DNA of 64,000 nt, taken from contig JAQTXH010000001.1 in NCBI GenBank assembly GCA_028688905.1, forward strand, positions 1,159,770 to 1,223,769, given 5' to 3'. This DNA comes from Acidiphilium sp. Lineage in GTDB: Bacteria; Pseudomonadota; Alphaproteobacteria; Acetobacterales; Acetobacteraceae. The translations under genes were made by a program, and so were the position numbers. Of the stretch, positions 46,085 to 55,868 are shown one piece after another. The notes under the pieces were generated by a model, which was not told the DNA's origin, searched no databases, and worked only from the letters and a program-made list of their open reading frames with translations. Position 1 is the stretch's first letter. Each line of letters begins with the position of its first letter.

Positions 46085-46567
46085 TTAACTTTCCTTACTG
46101 ATAACCGGCGAAAACTTGATCGTAAGACTCCGCGCAATCACGAGCGCAATCACAACAATGCAAAGTGCGACCAGATCGCGCGACGAGAAGTTCTGAGCAT
46201 AGAGTTTAATCAGGATTTCACGCAGCGAAAACACGATGGTGACGTCGAGCAGCGTTGACAGGCGAATGCGGCGGGTGCGGGCATAATCCATGAAGGTGTT
46301 GAAGAGTTCGATGAGAATGACGACATCGAGGATGCGTTCCACCAGGGTGCGCAGTTCGAATTCATCGACCGTCGACGGCCGCAGTTGCGGGAAGAGGTGA
46401 ATTGTCGTGATGATGGCCGCAACGAAAGCGAAGCCGAGCGCGATCAGCATCAGCGGGATGACGCCGATGATGACGGCATCGACCGCGATGTCGTAGCCGC
46501 GAAAAATCAGGGCGCGCCAGCGCGTGTGCCGGGCCGGTTCGACAGCAGGATTTGTGTCGCTTGTCAT
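46085..46567 (-). CDS. PsiE-like (phosphate-starvation-inducible E family) membrane protein
   Basis: 160 residues with four hydrophobic segments (about 32-58, 78-95, 105-122, 130-150). The DVVILIELFNTFMDYARTRRIRLSTLLDVTIVFSLREILIKLYA stretch matches the PsiE family pattern of paired helices with an LREI turn. The physiological role is unknown. It lies three bases downstream of lolD in the same direction, possibly co-transcribed. Convergent with the ABC-F gene across a 44-base spacer. Confidence 0.72.
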   Translation of the reverse strand: MTSDTNPAVEPARHTRWRALIFRGYDIAVDAVIIGVIPLMLIALGFAFVAAIITTIHLFPQLRPSTVDEFELRTLVERILDVVILIELFNTFMDYARTRRIRLSTLLDVTIVFSLREILIKLYAQNFSSRDLVALCIVVIALVIARSLTIKFSPVISKES

Positions 46568-46569
46568 TC

Positions 46570-47247
46570 TTAGCCCGCGAACAGGACACCGTCGCGGAGG
46601 ATGACGACACGATCCATCCGGGCGGCGAGATCGGGGTTGTGGGTGGCAATCAGGGCGGCGATTTTTTCGCTGCGAACCACGCGCAACAGTTCCTCGAACA
46701 CAATGCCGGCGGTCGCGACGTCAAGATTGCCGGTCGGTTCATCGGCGAGCAGAAGTTTTGGGGCATTGGCCATGGCGCGGGCGATGGCGACGCGCTGGCG
46801 TTCGCCGCCGGAGAGCTTGCCGGGGAGGTGGTTGGCACGATCGGTCAGGCCAAAGGCCGCGAGGAGTTTCAGGCTACGGGCTTCGGCCTTGTCGTTGGCG
46901 GTGCCGGCGATCAATTGCGGAATTGTAATATTTTCGATGGCGGTGAATTCGGCGAGCAGGTGATGCGCCTGATAGACGAAGCCGATTTCATCGCGGCGCA
47001 GCCGGGTTTTTTCGGAATCCGACAGGCGAGATGTATCGACACCCTGGATGCGGACGGTGCCGGAGTCCGGACGCTCGAGCAGTCCGGCGAGGTGCAGCAA
47101 GGTGGATTTGCCGGAGCCGGACGGGGCGACCAGCGCAACGATTTCCCCACCCTGCAAGGCAAGGTTGGCACCGCGCAGGATATGAAGGTCTTCGCCCTCG
47201 CTGTGAAAGGTACGAACCAGTTGTTCGAGACGAAGAATTTCACTCAT
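46570..47247 (-). CDS. lolD: Lipoprotein-releasing ABC transporter ATPase LolD
   Basis: 225 residues. Walker A VAPSGSGKSTLLHLAG, Q-loop region, signature LSGGERQRVAIARA, Walker B KLLLADEPTGNLD and H-loop LIATHNPDLA. It powers extraction of outer-membrane lipoproteins from the inner membrane by LolCDE to the carrier LolA. Its start lies inside the end of lolC (8-base overlap), which fixes the partner. Confidence 0.96.
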   Translation of the reverse strand: MSEILRLEQLVRTFHSEGEDLHILRGANLALQGGEIVALVAPSGSGKSTLLHLAGLLERPDSGTVRIQGVDTSRLSDSEKTRLRRDEIGFVYQAHHLLAEFTAIENITIPQLIAGTANDKAEARSLKLLAAFGLTDRANHLPGKLSGGERQRVAIARAMANAPKLLLADEPTGNLDVATAGIVFEELLRVVRSEKIAALIATHNPDLAARMDRVVILRDGVLFAG

Positions 47248-48490
47248 GGCGCAATGCCTCGACCGGATCGGTGCGGGCGGCGCGCCAGCTTGGGTAGATC
47301 GTCGCGACGAAAGACAGTGCGATGGCGAGGATGACGACCTCGGTCACTTGGCTCCATTCGAGTTTGGCGGGAAGGGATTCCAGATAATACACCGTGGGGT
47401 TGAAGAGCTGGGTTCCGGTGATGTGTTGGATGAACAGGCGGATCTGTTCGATATAGGCGCAGAACACGACGCCGAGGGCAAAACCGACCATGGTACCGAT
47501 GACGCCGACCGAGGCACCGACCATGAAGAAAATGCGGAGGATCGAACCCGATGACGCACCCATGGTGCGCAAAATGGCAATGTCGGCGGTTTTGTCTTTC
47601 ACCATCATGATCATCGAGGAGACGACGTTGAACACGGCGACGATGATGATCAGGGTGAGGATCAGGAACATGACGTTGCGTTCGACGTTCACCGCGGCGA
47701 AAAACGCATTGTTGCTGTCCTGCCAATCAACGATGTTGACCGGCGCACCTGAAAGCACGCCGGGGATGGCCGCTTTGATCGGGCCATCCTTGTCGGGGTT
47801 TTTCACGAACATCTGAATTTGAGTCGCTGCGTTGGGCGTGCGGAACAAAGTTTGCGCCGCCGGCAGCGGGAGGAAGACAAAACTCGAATCATATTGTGCC
47901 ATGCCGGTCTGGAAAATCGCGGAGACGTGGAAGCTTTCGATCCGCGGGATGGTACCGATGATGGTGGCATTGCCTTGCGGCAGGATCAGAGTGATCGTGC
48001 CATCGAGCGGGATGCCCAACTGGGTGCCGACCCCGTCACCGATCGCGATGTCGTTGCCGGAAAAATCCTTGAGCGAGCCGGCAACGATGTGACGCGAGAC
48101 GGTACGCAATTCAGTGAGGCCCTGCGGCTGGATGCCGCGCGCCATGCCGCCGATGGCCCCGCCGTGCGGGCCGGTCATCAGCACCTCGCCCTGAACGATC
48201 GGGATGGCGCTGATGACGCCGGGGATTTTCATCAGCTTGCCGGCGGCGGAGTCGTATTGGGTGATATTGGTGCCCGCGCCGAACACGCCGATGTCGCCAT
48301 TGAGGCCGAGGATTTGCGCGAGGAGTTCCTGGCGGAAGCCGTTCATCACGCTCATCACGATGATCAGGGTGGCGACGCCGAGGGCGATGCCGATCAGGGA
48401 GAAGATCGCGATGATGGAGACGAAACGCTCACCCTTGCGGGCGCGCAGGTAGCGAAAGGCGATCCGGCGTTCGAAGGCGTTGAACATCAA
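47240..48490 (-). CDS. lolC: Lipoprotein-releasing system permease LolC/LolE
   Basis: 416 residues with four transmembrane helices and a large periplasmic domain after the first. The start [51 protein letters not shown] is the LolC/E signature region, and the C-terminal FtsX-like domain ends [15 protein letters not shown]. Alphaproteobacteria commonly have one hybrid LolC/E (LolF-type) permease, so a homodimer with LolD is likely; no second permease is nearby. Overlaps proS by ATGA. Confidence 0.95.
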   Translation of the reverse strand: MMFNAFERRIAFRYLRARKGERFVSIIAIFSLIGIALGVATLIIVMSVMNGFRQELLAQILGLNGDIGVFGAGTNITQYDSAAGKLMKIPGVISAIPIVQGEVLMTGPHGGAIGGMARGIQPQGLTELRTVSRHIVAGSLKDFSGNDIAIGDGVGTQLGIPLDGTITLILPQGNATIIGTIPRIESFHVSAIFQTGMAQYDSSFVFLPLPAAQTLFRTPNAATQIQMFVKNPDKDGPIKAAIPGVLSGAPVNIVDWQDSNNAFFAAVNVERNVMFLILTLIIIVAVFNVVSSMIMMVKDKTADIAILRTMGASSGSILRIFFMVGASVGVIGTMVGFALGVVFCAYIEQIRLFIQHITGTQLFNPTVYYLESLPAKLEWSQVTEVVILAIALSFVATIYPSWRAARTDPVEALRHE

Positions 48491-49800
48491 GCCAGCACTT
48501 TGGCGAGCGCGTCGGTGAGCGAGAGTTCGGCGCGTTCGCCGGTGCGGCGGCGCTTGAGTTCGACCTGGCCGGTGGCCGCACCGCGCGGGCCGACGATGAG
48601 TTGCCAGGGGTGGCCCATCAGATCGGCATCGGCGAATTTTTCGCCGGCGCGGGCGGGACGATCGTCGTAGAGGGCGGCATCGCCGAGGCCGGCGTAGAGG
48701 TCTTCGCAGAGTTTGTCGGTGGTGGCGTCGCCCTGGCGGAGGTTGAGGATGGCGGCGCGGAACGGGGCGACGGCGTCGGGCCAGATGATGCCGGCATCGT
48801 CATGGCTGGCTTCGATGATGGCGCCGGTGAGGCGGGAGACGCCGATGCCGTAGCTGCCCATTTCGGGGTGGATTTTCGACCCGTCGGGACCAGTGACGGA
48901 GAAACCCATGGCTTCGGTATATTTTTTACCAAAATAAAAGATCTGACCGACTTCAATACCCCTGCCCTCACGGCGGCGCAGCTCGGGCACGTCCGCCCAG
49001 GAATTCAGGTCATGTTTTTCGTCTGTTGCGGCATAAGTCTGCGTAATCTGGTCATAAAATATGTCGATTTCGCTGGGATCGTCATATCCGGGCAGAGAAT
49101 GGATCCAATCCATGTGCTCAAAATCTGAATCATAGAAAATTCCACTCTCCCCGGTCGGTGCAAGGATATGGAATTCATGGCTCAGATCGCCGCCGATCGG
49201 CCCGGTGTCCGCCCGCATCGGGACCGCGCGTACGCCCATCCGTTGGAACGTTCGCATATATGCGAGCATCATGCGGCGGTAGGAGGCGACGGCGCTCGCG
49301 TAGTCAGGATCAAAACTGTAGCCGTCCTTCATGTAGAATTCGCGGCCGCGCAGGACGCCGAAGCGAGGGCGGACTTCGTCGCGGAACTTCCACTGGATCT
49401 GGTAGAGCATCTGCGGCAGGTCGCGGTAGGATTGCACCGAGTCGCGCATGATGGCGGTGAGCATTTCCTCATTGGTCGGGCCGTAGAGCATCTCGCGGTC
49501 GTGACGGTCGCGGATGCGGAGCATTTCGGGGCCGTAGGCGTCGTAGCGGCCGCTTTCGCGCCAGAGATCGGCGGATTGGATGGTGGGCATCAGGATTTCC
49601 TGGGCCCCTGCCCTCGCCTGCTCGGCGCGGACGATGTTGGCGATGTTGTGGAGCACGCGCAGGCCGGTGGGCAGCCAGGCATAGATGCCGGCGGATTGCT
49701 GGCGGATCATGCCGGCACGCAGCATCAGGCGGTGCGAGACGATCTGCGCCTCGGCGGGGGTTTCCTTGATGGTGGGGATGAGCGAGCGGGTGAGGCGCAT
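48487..49800 (-). CDS. proS: Prolyl-tRNA synthetase, short alphaproteobacterial form
   Basis: 437 residues. Class II core motifs: [83 protein letters not shown] (motif 2) and [14 protein letters not shown] (motif 3), then an anticodon-binding domain. The length shows that the internal INS editing domain of the 570-residue bacterial enzyme is absent, as is normal in alphaproteobacteria, where a separate YbaK/ProXp protein clears Ala-tRNA(Pro). First gene of proS-lolC-lolD. Confidence 0.96.
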   Translation of the reverse strand: MRLTRSLIPTIKETPAEAQIVSHRLMLRAGMIRQQSAGIYAWLPTGLRVLHNIANIVRAEQARAGAQEILMPTIQSADLWRESGRYDAYGPEMLRIRDRHDREMLYGPTNEEMLTAIMRDSVQSYRDLPQMLYQIQWKFRDEVRPRFGVLRGREFYMKDGYSFDPDYASAVASYRRMMLAYMRTFQRMGVRAVPMRADTGPIGGDLSHEFHILAPTGESGIFYDSDFEHMDWIHSLPGYDDPSEIDIFYDQITQTYAATDEKHDLNSWADVPELRRREGRGIEVGQIFYFGKKYTEAMGFSVTGPDGSKIHPEMGSYGIGVSRLTGAIIEASHDDAGIIWPDAVAPFRAAILNLRQGDATTDKLCEDLYAGLGDAALYDDRPARAGEKFADADLMGHPWQLIVGPRGAATGQVELKRRRTGERAELSLTDALAKVLA

Positions 49801-49835
49801 GCGATGTCCTGAGCGAGTGGTTGGTGCCGGTTCTC

Positions 49836-50930
49836 CTACAGCGGCACGGTGCCCTCGGCCAGAGCCTCGGCGCGGGCGGGGTCGAGCCGGCGGTTCAGGG
49901 CGACGCGGGCGGGTTTTTCGATCAGGACGTGGAGTATGAGGCTGAGACCTAGGGTGAGCGCCGCCAGTGTCGCGCCATAGGCGAAAGGAACGCTGGTCGG
50001 GGGAAGATGAAGCTGGCGGAACAGTTGCGAGGTGGCGAGTTCGGCAGGCGCAAAACTCATGTAGAACGGATAGGAAATAATCCCTAACGCGTGCAGCGGT
50101 TTGATCCCGCCGATACTGACGGATTTTTCGGCGTCACCCTGCATGGCAAGGCCGTAGATCATCAGCCACAGGCCGAACACCGTCAGCGCATCGTGCCCGG
50201 CCCAGGCGAATGCAGCGGCGGCAGCCGCGCCGATCAGGCCGATTTTGGCACCCGGAAATTCATCGGCCATCATCGGCACCGCGATCGACGTTGCCATCCC
50301 TGCCAAAAATTCGGGGAAGAAGCGCAGCATCGAGGCACCGAACGTCAGGTTGAGTCCGTGATATGCGAACGACACCGCGCACAGGACAAAAAAGCACAGG
50401 GGCATCGCGGCGATCACGGCGAGGTTAAAAAACCGCGCGGTTGCCGCGGCCATGAAGGGAAACAGCAAATAGCCGGCCCATTCGGTGCTGATCGACCAGG
50501 AGGGATAATTCCAGGTCCAGTGGTGCAGGGTATCCCAGCTCTGGACCAGCAACAGGTTGTCGATCAAGGCGGTCGTCGCAAATCGCTCAGGCTGGCGCGG
50601 GACGATTCCCACGGCCACTCCCGTGAGGAACATCGCGCCGAGCAGGATGATGACGGCAAGGTGAACCGGGTACAGCCGTGCCAGACGTTTGCCCCAGAAG
50701 TGCAGAACACCAGAACGGGTCATCGGGATCGCATTGTCGACCCGTGCAAGAATGAAACCGGATAGGACGAAAAATCCATCGACTCCGAGATAGCCGTGGT
50801 CGATCAGCGGGCCGAGCGGCCCAAGCGAGTGACTGAACTGGGTATGCAGGTTGAGATGGTAGGCGAACACCCACAGAGCGAACAAGGCGCGGCAGGCGGT
50901 CAGGTCCTTCAATTCGCGAGTTTTGTTCAT
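49836..50930 (-). CDS. Acyltransferase 3 family membrane protein (OafA/YrhL)
   Basis: 364 residues with about ten transmembrane helices. The N-terminal [24 protein letters not shown] carries the catalytic-type His after the first helix, followed by [22 protein letters not shown], the family signature. These inner-membrane enzymes O-acetylate or acylate surface sugars and exopolysaccharides. It is inserted between RNase J and proS, which are usually closer together. A structured RNA ending in a terminator finishes only 19 bases before its ATG, and no strong ribosome site is visible. Confidence 0.9.
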   Translation of the reverse strand: MNKTRELKDLTACRALFALWVFAYHLNLHTQFSHSLGPLGPLIDHGYLGVDGFFVLSGFILARVDNAIPMTRSGVLHFWGKRLARLYPVHLAVIILLGAMFLTGVAVGIVPRQPERFATTALIDNLLLVQSWDTLHHWTWNYPSWSISTEWAGYLLFPFMAAATARFFNLAVIAAMPLCFFVLCAVSFAYHGLNLTFGASMLRFFPEFLAGMATSIAVPMMADEFPGAKIGLIGAAAAAAFAWAGHDALTVFGLWLMIYGLAMQGDAEKSVSIGGIKPLHALGIISYPFYMSFAPAELATSQLFRQLHLPPTSVPFAYGATLAALTLGLSLILHVLIEKPARVALNRRLDPARAEALAEGTVPL

Positions 50931-50949
50931 AACTTTGGATTATGCCCAG

Positions 50950-50981
50950 AAAAAAGCCCGCCGACCATAGGGCCAGCGGGC
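50950..50981 (-). terminator. Strong rho-independent terminator
   Basis: Minus-strand stem GCCCGCTGGCC with GGTCGGCGGGC (11 pairs, two of them G-T), CTAT loop, six T at 50950-50955. It lies 196 bases beyond the RNase J stop and 19 bases before the acyltransferase start, so it ends either the upstream transcript or a separate small RNA. Confidence 0.85.
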
Positions 50982-51044
50982 CAAGTTCAGGGAGGAAACG
51001 CCAGTCACACGGCAGAGTAAAGAACCAACCTTCACTCTATGCCG
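50950..51044 (-). ncRNA. Structured RNA candidate: small RNA or attenuating leader of the acyltransferase gene
   Basis: Read on the minus strand. First comes a long hairpin (51010-51022 pairing with 51030-51044: CGGCA, two unpaired bases, GAGTGAAG, loop GTTGGTT, CTTTACTC, TGCCG). Then about 28 unpaired bases contain CCTCC (50991-50995), complementary to a Shine-Dalgarno core. Last is an 11-pair terminator hairpin with six T. The 5' end may lie further up in the 51045-51177 region. It could be an independent sRNA or a leader controlling the acyltransferase gene that starts at 50930. Confidence 0.55.
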
Positions 51045-51177
51045 CATGATGCATCGCAACATCGCGTGGGTAAAGCGAAATCAGCACCAATTATCCCTAA
51101 AATTAGCCTGTTTATGCAGCTATTGATTATTTTATAGCCATATTACGTTTTAATCTAGGCGAATGACTAAAAGTTGA

Positions 51178-52842
51178 TCAGCTAACATGGATAACATGAA
51201 CATCGACCAACGGCCGCTTGCCGAATCGGCGGCCCAGCACGCGGCGCAACGTGGCTTGGGCGGCTTCCTTCACCGCACCGCGATCGGAACGGAGGCTGGC
51301 GGGTAATTCCTCGAATGAGGCGATGAAATCGGCTTCCAAGGCCCCGATGGCCGCGTCCTGCGCTTCGAAAAGTCCCGGAGCGGCGATCTGGGCACCACCT
51401 TTGACCCGGCCGGAGCCATCGACCGCGATGCTGCCGACCACCACGCCGTTGAACATCATGCGCCGGCGCGCCGCCATCACCCCGCCCTGCATCGGCACCA
51501 GACGATCGCCATCGACCGCCAGGCGGCCTACGGGAACGCCGTCGATCACTTCAGGATTACCGGGGGCGAGACGCGCGACATCGCCGTCCTCAAGAAGCAG
51601 GGTGCTGATGCCCTCGGCTTCCGCGAGATCAGCTTGCGCGGCCATGTGCCGCCACTCGCCATGGGTCGGGATAATGTATTTCGGGCGCACCAGACGATAG
51701 AGGCGGCGCAGTTCGTCGCGCGCCGGATGACCCGAGACATGCACCATGTGGTCGTCGGCGGTCATCACGTTTACCCCGGCACGGACCAGATCGTCTTGCA
51801 CGTTGGCGATCGCACGCTCGTTGCCGGGGATCATGCGGGACGAAAAAATCACGGTGTCGCCCTCGCCGAGCGCGATGTTGCGGTGGGTGTCGGCGGCGAT
51901 GCGGGCCAATGCCGAACGCTTTTCGCCCTGGCTGCCGGTGGCGAGGATGAGCAGATTATCATCGGGGATGCGCCCAACTTCGTCTTCTGGAACGAAATCG
52001 GGCAGATCGTGCAGATAACCGACCTCTTGCGCCGCCTCGACATATTTGGCGAGGCTGCGGCCCACCAATGCGACGTGCCGGTCGGCGGCGGCGGCGGCTT
52101 TCACGACCGTGTCGATCCGGGCGATGTTGCTGGAAAAGCAGGTAACGACCACCCTGCCGCGCAAGCCGGCGATCAGCGCCGTCAGACTTTTGCGCACGGT
52201 GGATTCCGAGCCGGAGTGGCCTTCGACCAGGGCATTGGTCGAGTCGGAGATCATGGCCAGCACACCGGCATCGCCCAATGCCTGCAACGCGGCTTCGTCG
52301 GTGGGCGGCCCCACCAAAGGTTCGGGGTCGAGTTTCCAGTCACCAGTGTGCAAAATGGTGCCGTAGCGCGTGGTGATCGCCAATGCCTGGGCTTCGGGGG
52401 TGGAGTGCGCCATCTGGATGTAGCGCAGCGAGAACGGTGCGATTTCGAAAGCGGCACCCGGCTTGATTTCATGGATTTTGACGGTACGCAGCAGCCCCGC
52501 TTCGCTCAGCCTGTAGCGGATCAGCGCCGCGGTGAATGGTGTCGCGTAGATCGGGCAGCGTAACGCGTCCCAGATCCGGGCGATTCCGCCGATATGGTCT
52601 TCATGGGCGTGGGTGATCACCAGGCCGCGCAACCGGTCGCGATTGGCCATGAGATAGGCTGGGTCGGGGACCAGGAGTTCGGCTTCGGGGGCCTCTGGCC
52701 CGGCAAAACCCATGCCGCAATCGACCACCAGCAACGCGTCGTCGACCCCGTAGACGTTGAGGTTCATGCCGATTTCGCCGGTGCCTCCGAGCGGCGTGAA
52801 CGTCAGGCCAGCCGATGTCGGGTTCCTTGGGATTTGGTTCAT
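51178..52842 (-). CDS. rnj: Ribonuclease J
   Basis: 554 residues from the ATG at 52842. Metallo-beta-lactamase domain with ITHAHEDHIGGI (catalytic metal site), LTFTPLGGTGEIGMN at the start and HTGDWKLDP; beta-CASP motifs ATGSQGEKRSALARIA and VSGHPARDELRRLYRLVRPKYIIPTHGEWRH; C-terminal domain from about 450. It performs 5' exonucleolytic and endonucleolytic RNA processing, including 23S/16S maturation. Alphaproteobacteria often have RNase J beside RNase E. It is 19 bases downstream of coaX. The frame is open upstream of the ATG but is not part of the enzyme. Confidence 0.95.
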   Translation of the reverse strand: MNQIPRNPTSAGLTFTPLGGTGEIGMNLNVYGVDDALLVVDCGMGFAGPEAPEAELLVPDPAYLMANRDRLRGLVITHAHEDHIGGIARIWDALRCPIYATPFTAALIRYRLSEAGLLRTVKIHEIKPGAAFEIAPFSLRYIQMAHSTPEAQALAITTRYGTILHTGDWKLDPEPLVGPPTDEAALQALGDAGVLAMISDSTNALVEGHSGSESTVRKSLTALIAGLRGRVVVTCFSSNIARIDTVVKAAAAADRHVALVGRSLAKYVEAAQEVGYLHDLPDFVPEDEVGRIPDDNLLILATGSQGEKRSALARIAADTHRNIALGEGDTVIFSSRMIPGNERAIANVQDDLVRAGVNVMTADDHMVHVSGHPARDELRRLYRLVRPKYIIPTHGEWRHMAAQADLAEAEGISTLLLEDGDVARLAPGNPEVIDGVPVGRLAVDGDRLVPMQGGVMAARRRMMFNGVVVGSIAVDGSGRVKGGAQIAAPGLFEAQDAAIGALEADFIASFEELPASLRSDRGAVKEAAQATLRRVLGRRFGKRPLVDVHVIHVS

Positions 52843-52861
52843 TCGTGTCGGTCTTTCATCA

Positions 52862-53662
52862 TTAGTCGTTGTCCGGATCGCGGTTGCGCAATGGGGGGGC
52901 CGGGTTGCGCAGCGCGAGCAAGCGCAATCCTTCAAGGGTGAGATCGGGGTCGATCCGTTCGATGCGGGGGCTGCCCTCGGCAATCAGCGGGGCAAGTCCT
53001 CCGGTAGCGACGGTTTTCATCCGTTCGCCGAATTCGGCTTCAATCCGGGCGATCAGGCCTTCGACCAGCCCGACGTAGCCCCAGTAAATCCCTGAGCGCA
53101 TCGCCGGGATTGTCGAGGTACCAATCACCTTTTGCGGTCGGCCGATGCCGATGCGCGGCAGGCGAGCTGCGGCTTGGTGCAGCGCCTCGACCGACAGATT
53201 GATCCCCGGCGCGATAGCACCACCGATGTAGGCACCGGTCCGGTCCACGACGTCGAAAGTGGTCGCGGTGCCGAAATCGACCACAATCAGCGGGCCGCCA
53301 TAGGATTGATGGGCGGCGAGCGCATTGAGCAGACGATCGGCCCCGACTTCGTTCGGGTTGTCGACCTTGATCGCGAAGCCCCAGTCGAGTTCGGCGCTGG
53401 CGATCAACGGCTCGACGCCAATCCAGTCGCGGCACAAATGGCGCAAATGATAGAGGGCGGCAGGCACGACGGTACCGATCACCGCTCGATTGAGGTGCTC
53501 AATCGCAATGTCGTTGCGTTTAAGCAGAAAACCGAGCCAGACGCCATACTCATCCGACGTGCGTTGGGCGTCGGTCGCGATGCGCCAGATGCCGCGCCAC
53601 GCCGCGCCATCATGCACCGCGAAGACGACATTGGTATTCCCGGCGTCGATAACCAGCTTCAT
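52862..53662 (-). CDS. coaX: Type III pantothenate kinase
   Basis: 266 residues starting [18 protein letters not shown] (ATP phosphate loop), then [34 protein letters not shown] (the central coaX motif), [15 protein letters not shown] and a C-terminal [29 protein letters not shown]. It phosphorylates pantothenate in CoA synthesis and is insensitive to CoA feedback. The ATG at 53662 is preferred; an in-frame ATG at 53689 would overlap the birA stop (ATGA). Part of birA-coaX-rnj. Confidence 0.95.
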   Translation of the reverse strand: MKLVIDAGNTNVVFAVHDGAAWRGIWRIATDAQRTSDEYGVWLGFLLKRNDIAIEHLNRAVIGTVVPAALYHLRHLCRDWIGVEPLIASAELDWGFAIKVDNPNEVGADRLLNALAAHQSYGGPLIVVDFGTATTFDVVDRTGAYIGGAIAPGINLSVEALHQAAARLPRIGIGRPQKVIGTSTIPAMRSGIYWGYVGLVEGLIARIEAEFGERMKTVATGGLAPLIAEGSPRIERIDPDLTLEGLRLLALRNPAPPLRNRDPDND

Positions 53663-53685
53663 TGCGTTCGGCTTCCGTGGGACGG

Positions 53686-54435
53686 TCACAACAGGGCGAC
53701 GTCGCCGCTGCGGATGATTGTGACGTCCTCACCTTGTCGGAGCAACAAACTGCCGTCCGCGTCAATCCCTGCATAGGTGCCGGTGATCCGGCCGGCGTCG
53801 ACAGAGAGGCTCACACCAGGTTTATGAGCATGGTGCTGCCAGGCGGCGCGGAGGGCGGCGGCATCATCGGTGGCGAGGCCGGGTTGCCAATGGTCCAACC
53901 GGGCGCAGAGGCGTGGCGCGAGGAGGTCCGGCGTCACCACCTGACCACCCAGAGCAGCGAGGCTGGTGGTGGCGCGGCCTGGAATTTCGGGTGCCGATAC
54001 CAGATTGACGCCGAAGCCGATGACCAGGGAGGCAATGCGATCTGCCTCGATCGCGGCATCAAGCAGGATGCCGGCGAGTTTAGCAAAGTCGGCTTTGCCT
54101 TTGCCGGCCATGATGTCGTTCGGCCATTTCAGGGCGAGATGATCCAGAGCCGGCAGAAACGGCGCGAGGGCTTCGAGCAGGGACAGCCCGGCCATCAGCG
54201 CGAACAATCCGCCGTGGGTTGCCGGAATGTTCGGGCGAAGCAGGATGGAGGCGTAGAAATTGCCTTCAGGGGACGCCCAAACCCGCCCGGCGCGGCCACG
54301 GCCGGCGGTCTGGCGTGCGGCGATCACCATCAGTCGATCGGGTTCACCCTGGCGCGCGCGCTCGACGCAAAAATCCGAGGTCGAATCGAGGCTGTCATAA
54401 CGTTCGATCCGCCACGGCAAAGGCAGCGGTGTCAA
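53686..54435 (-). CDS. birA: Biotin-[acetyl-CoA-carboxylase] ligase, catalytic form
   Basis: 249 residues from a TTG start at 54435 that overlaps the nuoN stop (TTGA). Ligase motifs [37 protein letters not shown] (biotinyl-AMP loop), LKWPNDIM and a small C-terminal SH3-like domain. There is no N-terminal winged helix, so it should not act as a repressor. The same frame remains open back through nuoN to 55953, which could mislead automated calling into a fusion; that upstream part is out of frame with nuoN and has no similarity to any protein. Confidence 0.93.
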   Translation of the reverse strand: MTPLPLPWRIERYDSLDSTSDFCVERARQGEPDRLMVIAARQTAGRGRAGRVWASPEGNFYASILLRPNIPATHGGLFALMAGLSLLEALAPFLPALDHLALKWPNDIMAGKGKADFAKLAGILLDAAIEADRIASLVIGFGVNLVSAPEIPGRATTSLAALGGQVVTPDLLAPRLCARLDHWQPGLATDDAAALRAAWQHHAHKPGVSLSVDAGRITGTYAGIDADGSLLLRQGEDVTIIRSGDVALL

Positions 54436-55868
54436 AATCCCTGGCTCGGGAACACGGCGTGCGCCGCGAGCGATGAAATTGTGGAGAGCGGCGACGGGTA
54501 GAATACAAATAGTGCCGTCGCGATGGCACTGACCGCGATCACCAGATTGATACCGACGGTGCGCTTGTCGAAGCCGGGCGTTCCGCTGTCGAAATACATC
54601 ACCTTGATGACGCGCAAATAGTAGAAGGCGGCGACCACGCTGGTCGCGACGCCGATCACTGCCAGCACGTCGAGATGCGCGTCGATTGCGGCGGCGAAGA
54701 CATAGAACTTGCCGAAAAACCCGGAAAGCGGCGGGATGCCGGCCATCGACCACATCAATATCGCCATAGCCAGGGCGTAGCGGCCGTCTTCCGACGCCAT
54801 GCCGGCGAGATCGGCGATGCGTTCGACCGGACGGCCCTTGCGACTCATCGCAATGATGCAGCCGAAGGTACCGAGTGACATGACGACGTAGATGGCCAGG
54901 TAAATCATTGTGGCGCGCACCCCGGCGAGGGTGCCGGCGGCGAGGCCCATCAGCGCGTATCCCATGTGGCCGATCGAGGAATAGCCCATCAGGCGCTTGA
55001 TATTGGTCTGACCGATCGCACCGATCGCCCCGATGATCATCGAGGCGGCGGCGAGGATCTGCACGAGGTCCTGCCATTGCGTCAGCATCGGGGCAAATGG
55101 GCCGAGCATCAGGCGAAGCAGTAGCGCGAACACGGCGACTTTCGGCGCGGTCGCGAAAAACGCGGTGACCGGACTTGGCGCGCCCTCGTAGACATCGGGC
55201 GTCCACATATGGAACGGTGCCGCCGAGATTTTGAAGGCAAGCCCCACCAGGACAAAGACAATACCGACGGTGGAACCGATCGACGCGGTGGCGTTGCCGC
55301 CGAACGCGTGGGCGATGCCGACGAAACCGGTGGTGCCGGAAAAACCATAGACCAGCGAGATGCCGTACAGCAGGATGCCGGAGGACAACGCACCGAGAAT
55401 GAAGTATTTCAACCCGGCCTCGGACGAGCGGAGATCGCTCCGCGCAAAGGCGGCCAGAATGTAGAGCGCGAGAGACTGGATTTCGAAGCCGATATAAAGA
55501 GTGAGAAGGTTGGCCGCCGACACCAGCACGATCATGCCGGTCACCGCGAACATGATCAGCACCGGGTATTCGAAGCGGGTGATGCCAACACGCTGGTTGA
55601 ACGCGACCGAGAGCGACAACGCACCTGCGGCACCCAGCAGCACCAGCATATCGGCAAAACGGGTGAAATCGCTGGTGAGGAACAAGCCGTGGAACATGCG
55701 CCCGTCGGGGGCGGCGAAGATCAGGCGGCCGGTGATCGCCAGGACCACGATCGCGGTGCCGGTGATCGCAAACGTGTGGTCGCGGGTGGTGAACACGCCG
55801 TACAGCAGCATGGCCATGCCGGAGACCGCGAGACACAAAATCGGCAGCATCGTGTAGAACATGGTCAT
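54432..55868 (-). CDS. nuoN: NADH-quinone oxidoreductase subunit N
   Basis: 478 residues, about 14 transmembrane helices; an antiporter-like proton-pumping subunit of complex I. Key charged positions are in TRFEYPVLIMFAVTGMIVLVSAANLLTLYIGFEIQSLALYIL and LAFKISAAPFHMWTPDVYEGAPSPVTAFF (pump Lys/His motif). The ATG at 55868 overlaps the nuoM stop (ATGA); in-frame upstream ATGs lie inside nuoM and lack the NuoN start MTMFYTMLPILC. Last of the nuo genes, coupled to birA. Confidence 0.96.
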   Translation of the reverse strand: MTMFYTMLPILCLAVSGMAMLLYGVFTTRDHTFAITGTAIVVLAITGRLIFAAPDGRMFHGLFLTSDFTRFADMLVLLGAAGALSLSVAFNQRVGITRFEYPVLIMFAVTGMIVLVSAANLLTLYIGFEIQSLALYILAAFARSDLRSSEAGLKYFILGALSSGILLYGISLVYGFSGTTGFVGIAHAFGGNATASIGSTVGIVFVLVGLAFKISAAPFHMWTPDVYEGAPSPVTAFFATAPKVAVFALLLRLMLGPFAPMLTQWQDLVQILAAASMIIGAIGAIGQTNIKRLMGYSSIGHMGYALMGLAAGTLAGVRATMIYLAIYVVMSLGTFGCIIAMSRKGRPVERIADLAGMASEDGRYALAMAILMWSMAGIPPLSGFFGKFYVFAAAIDAHLDVLAVIGVATSVVAAFYYLRVIKVMYFDSGTPGFDKRTVGINLVIAVSAIATALFVFYPSPLSTISSLAAHAVFPSQGF

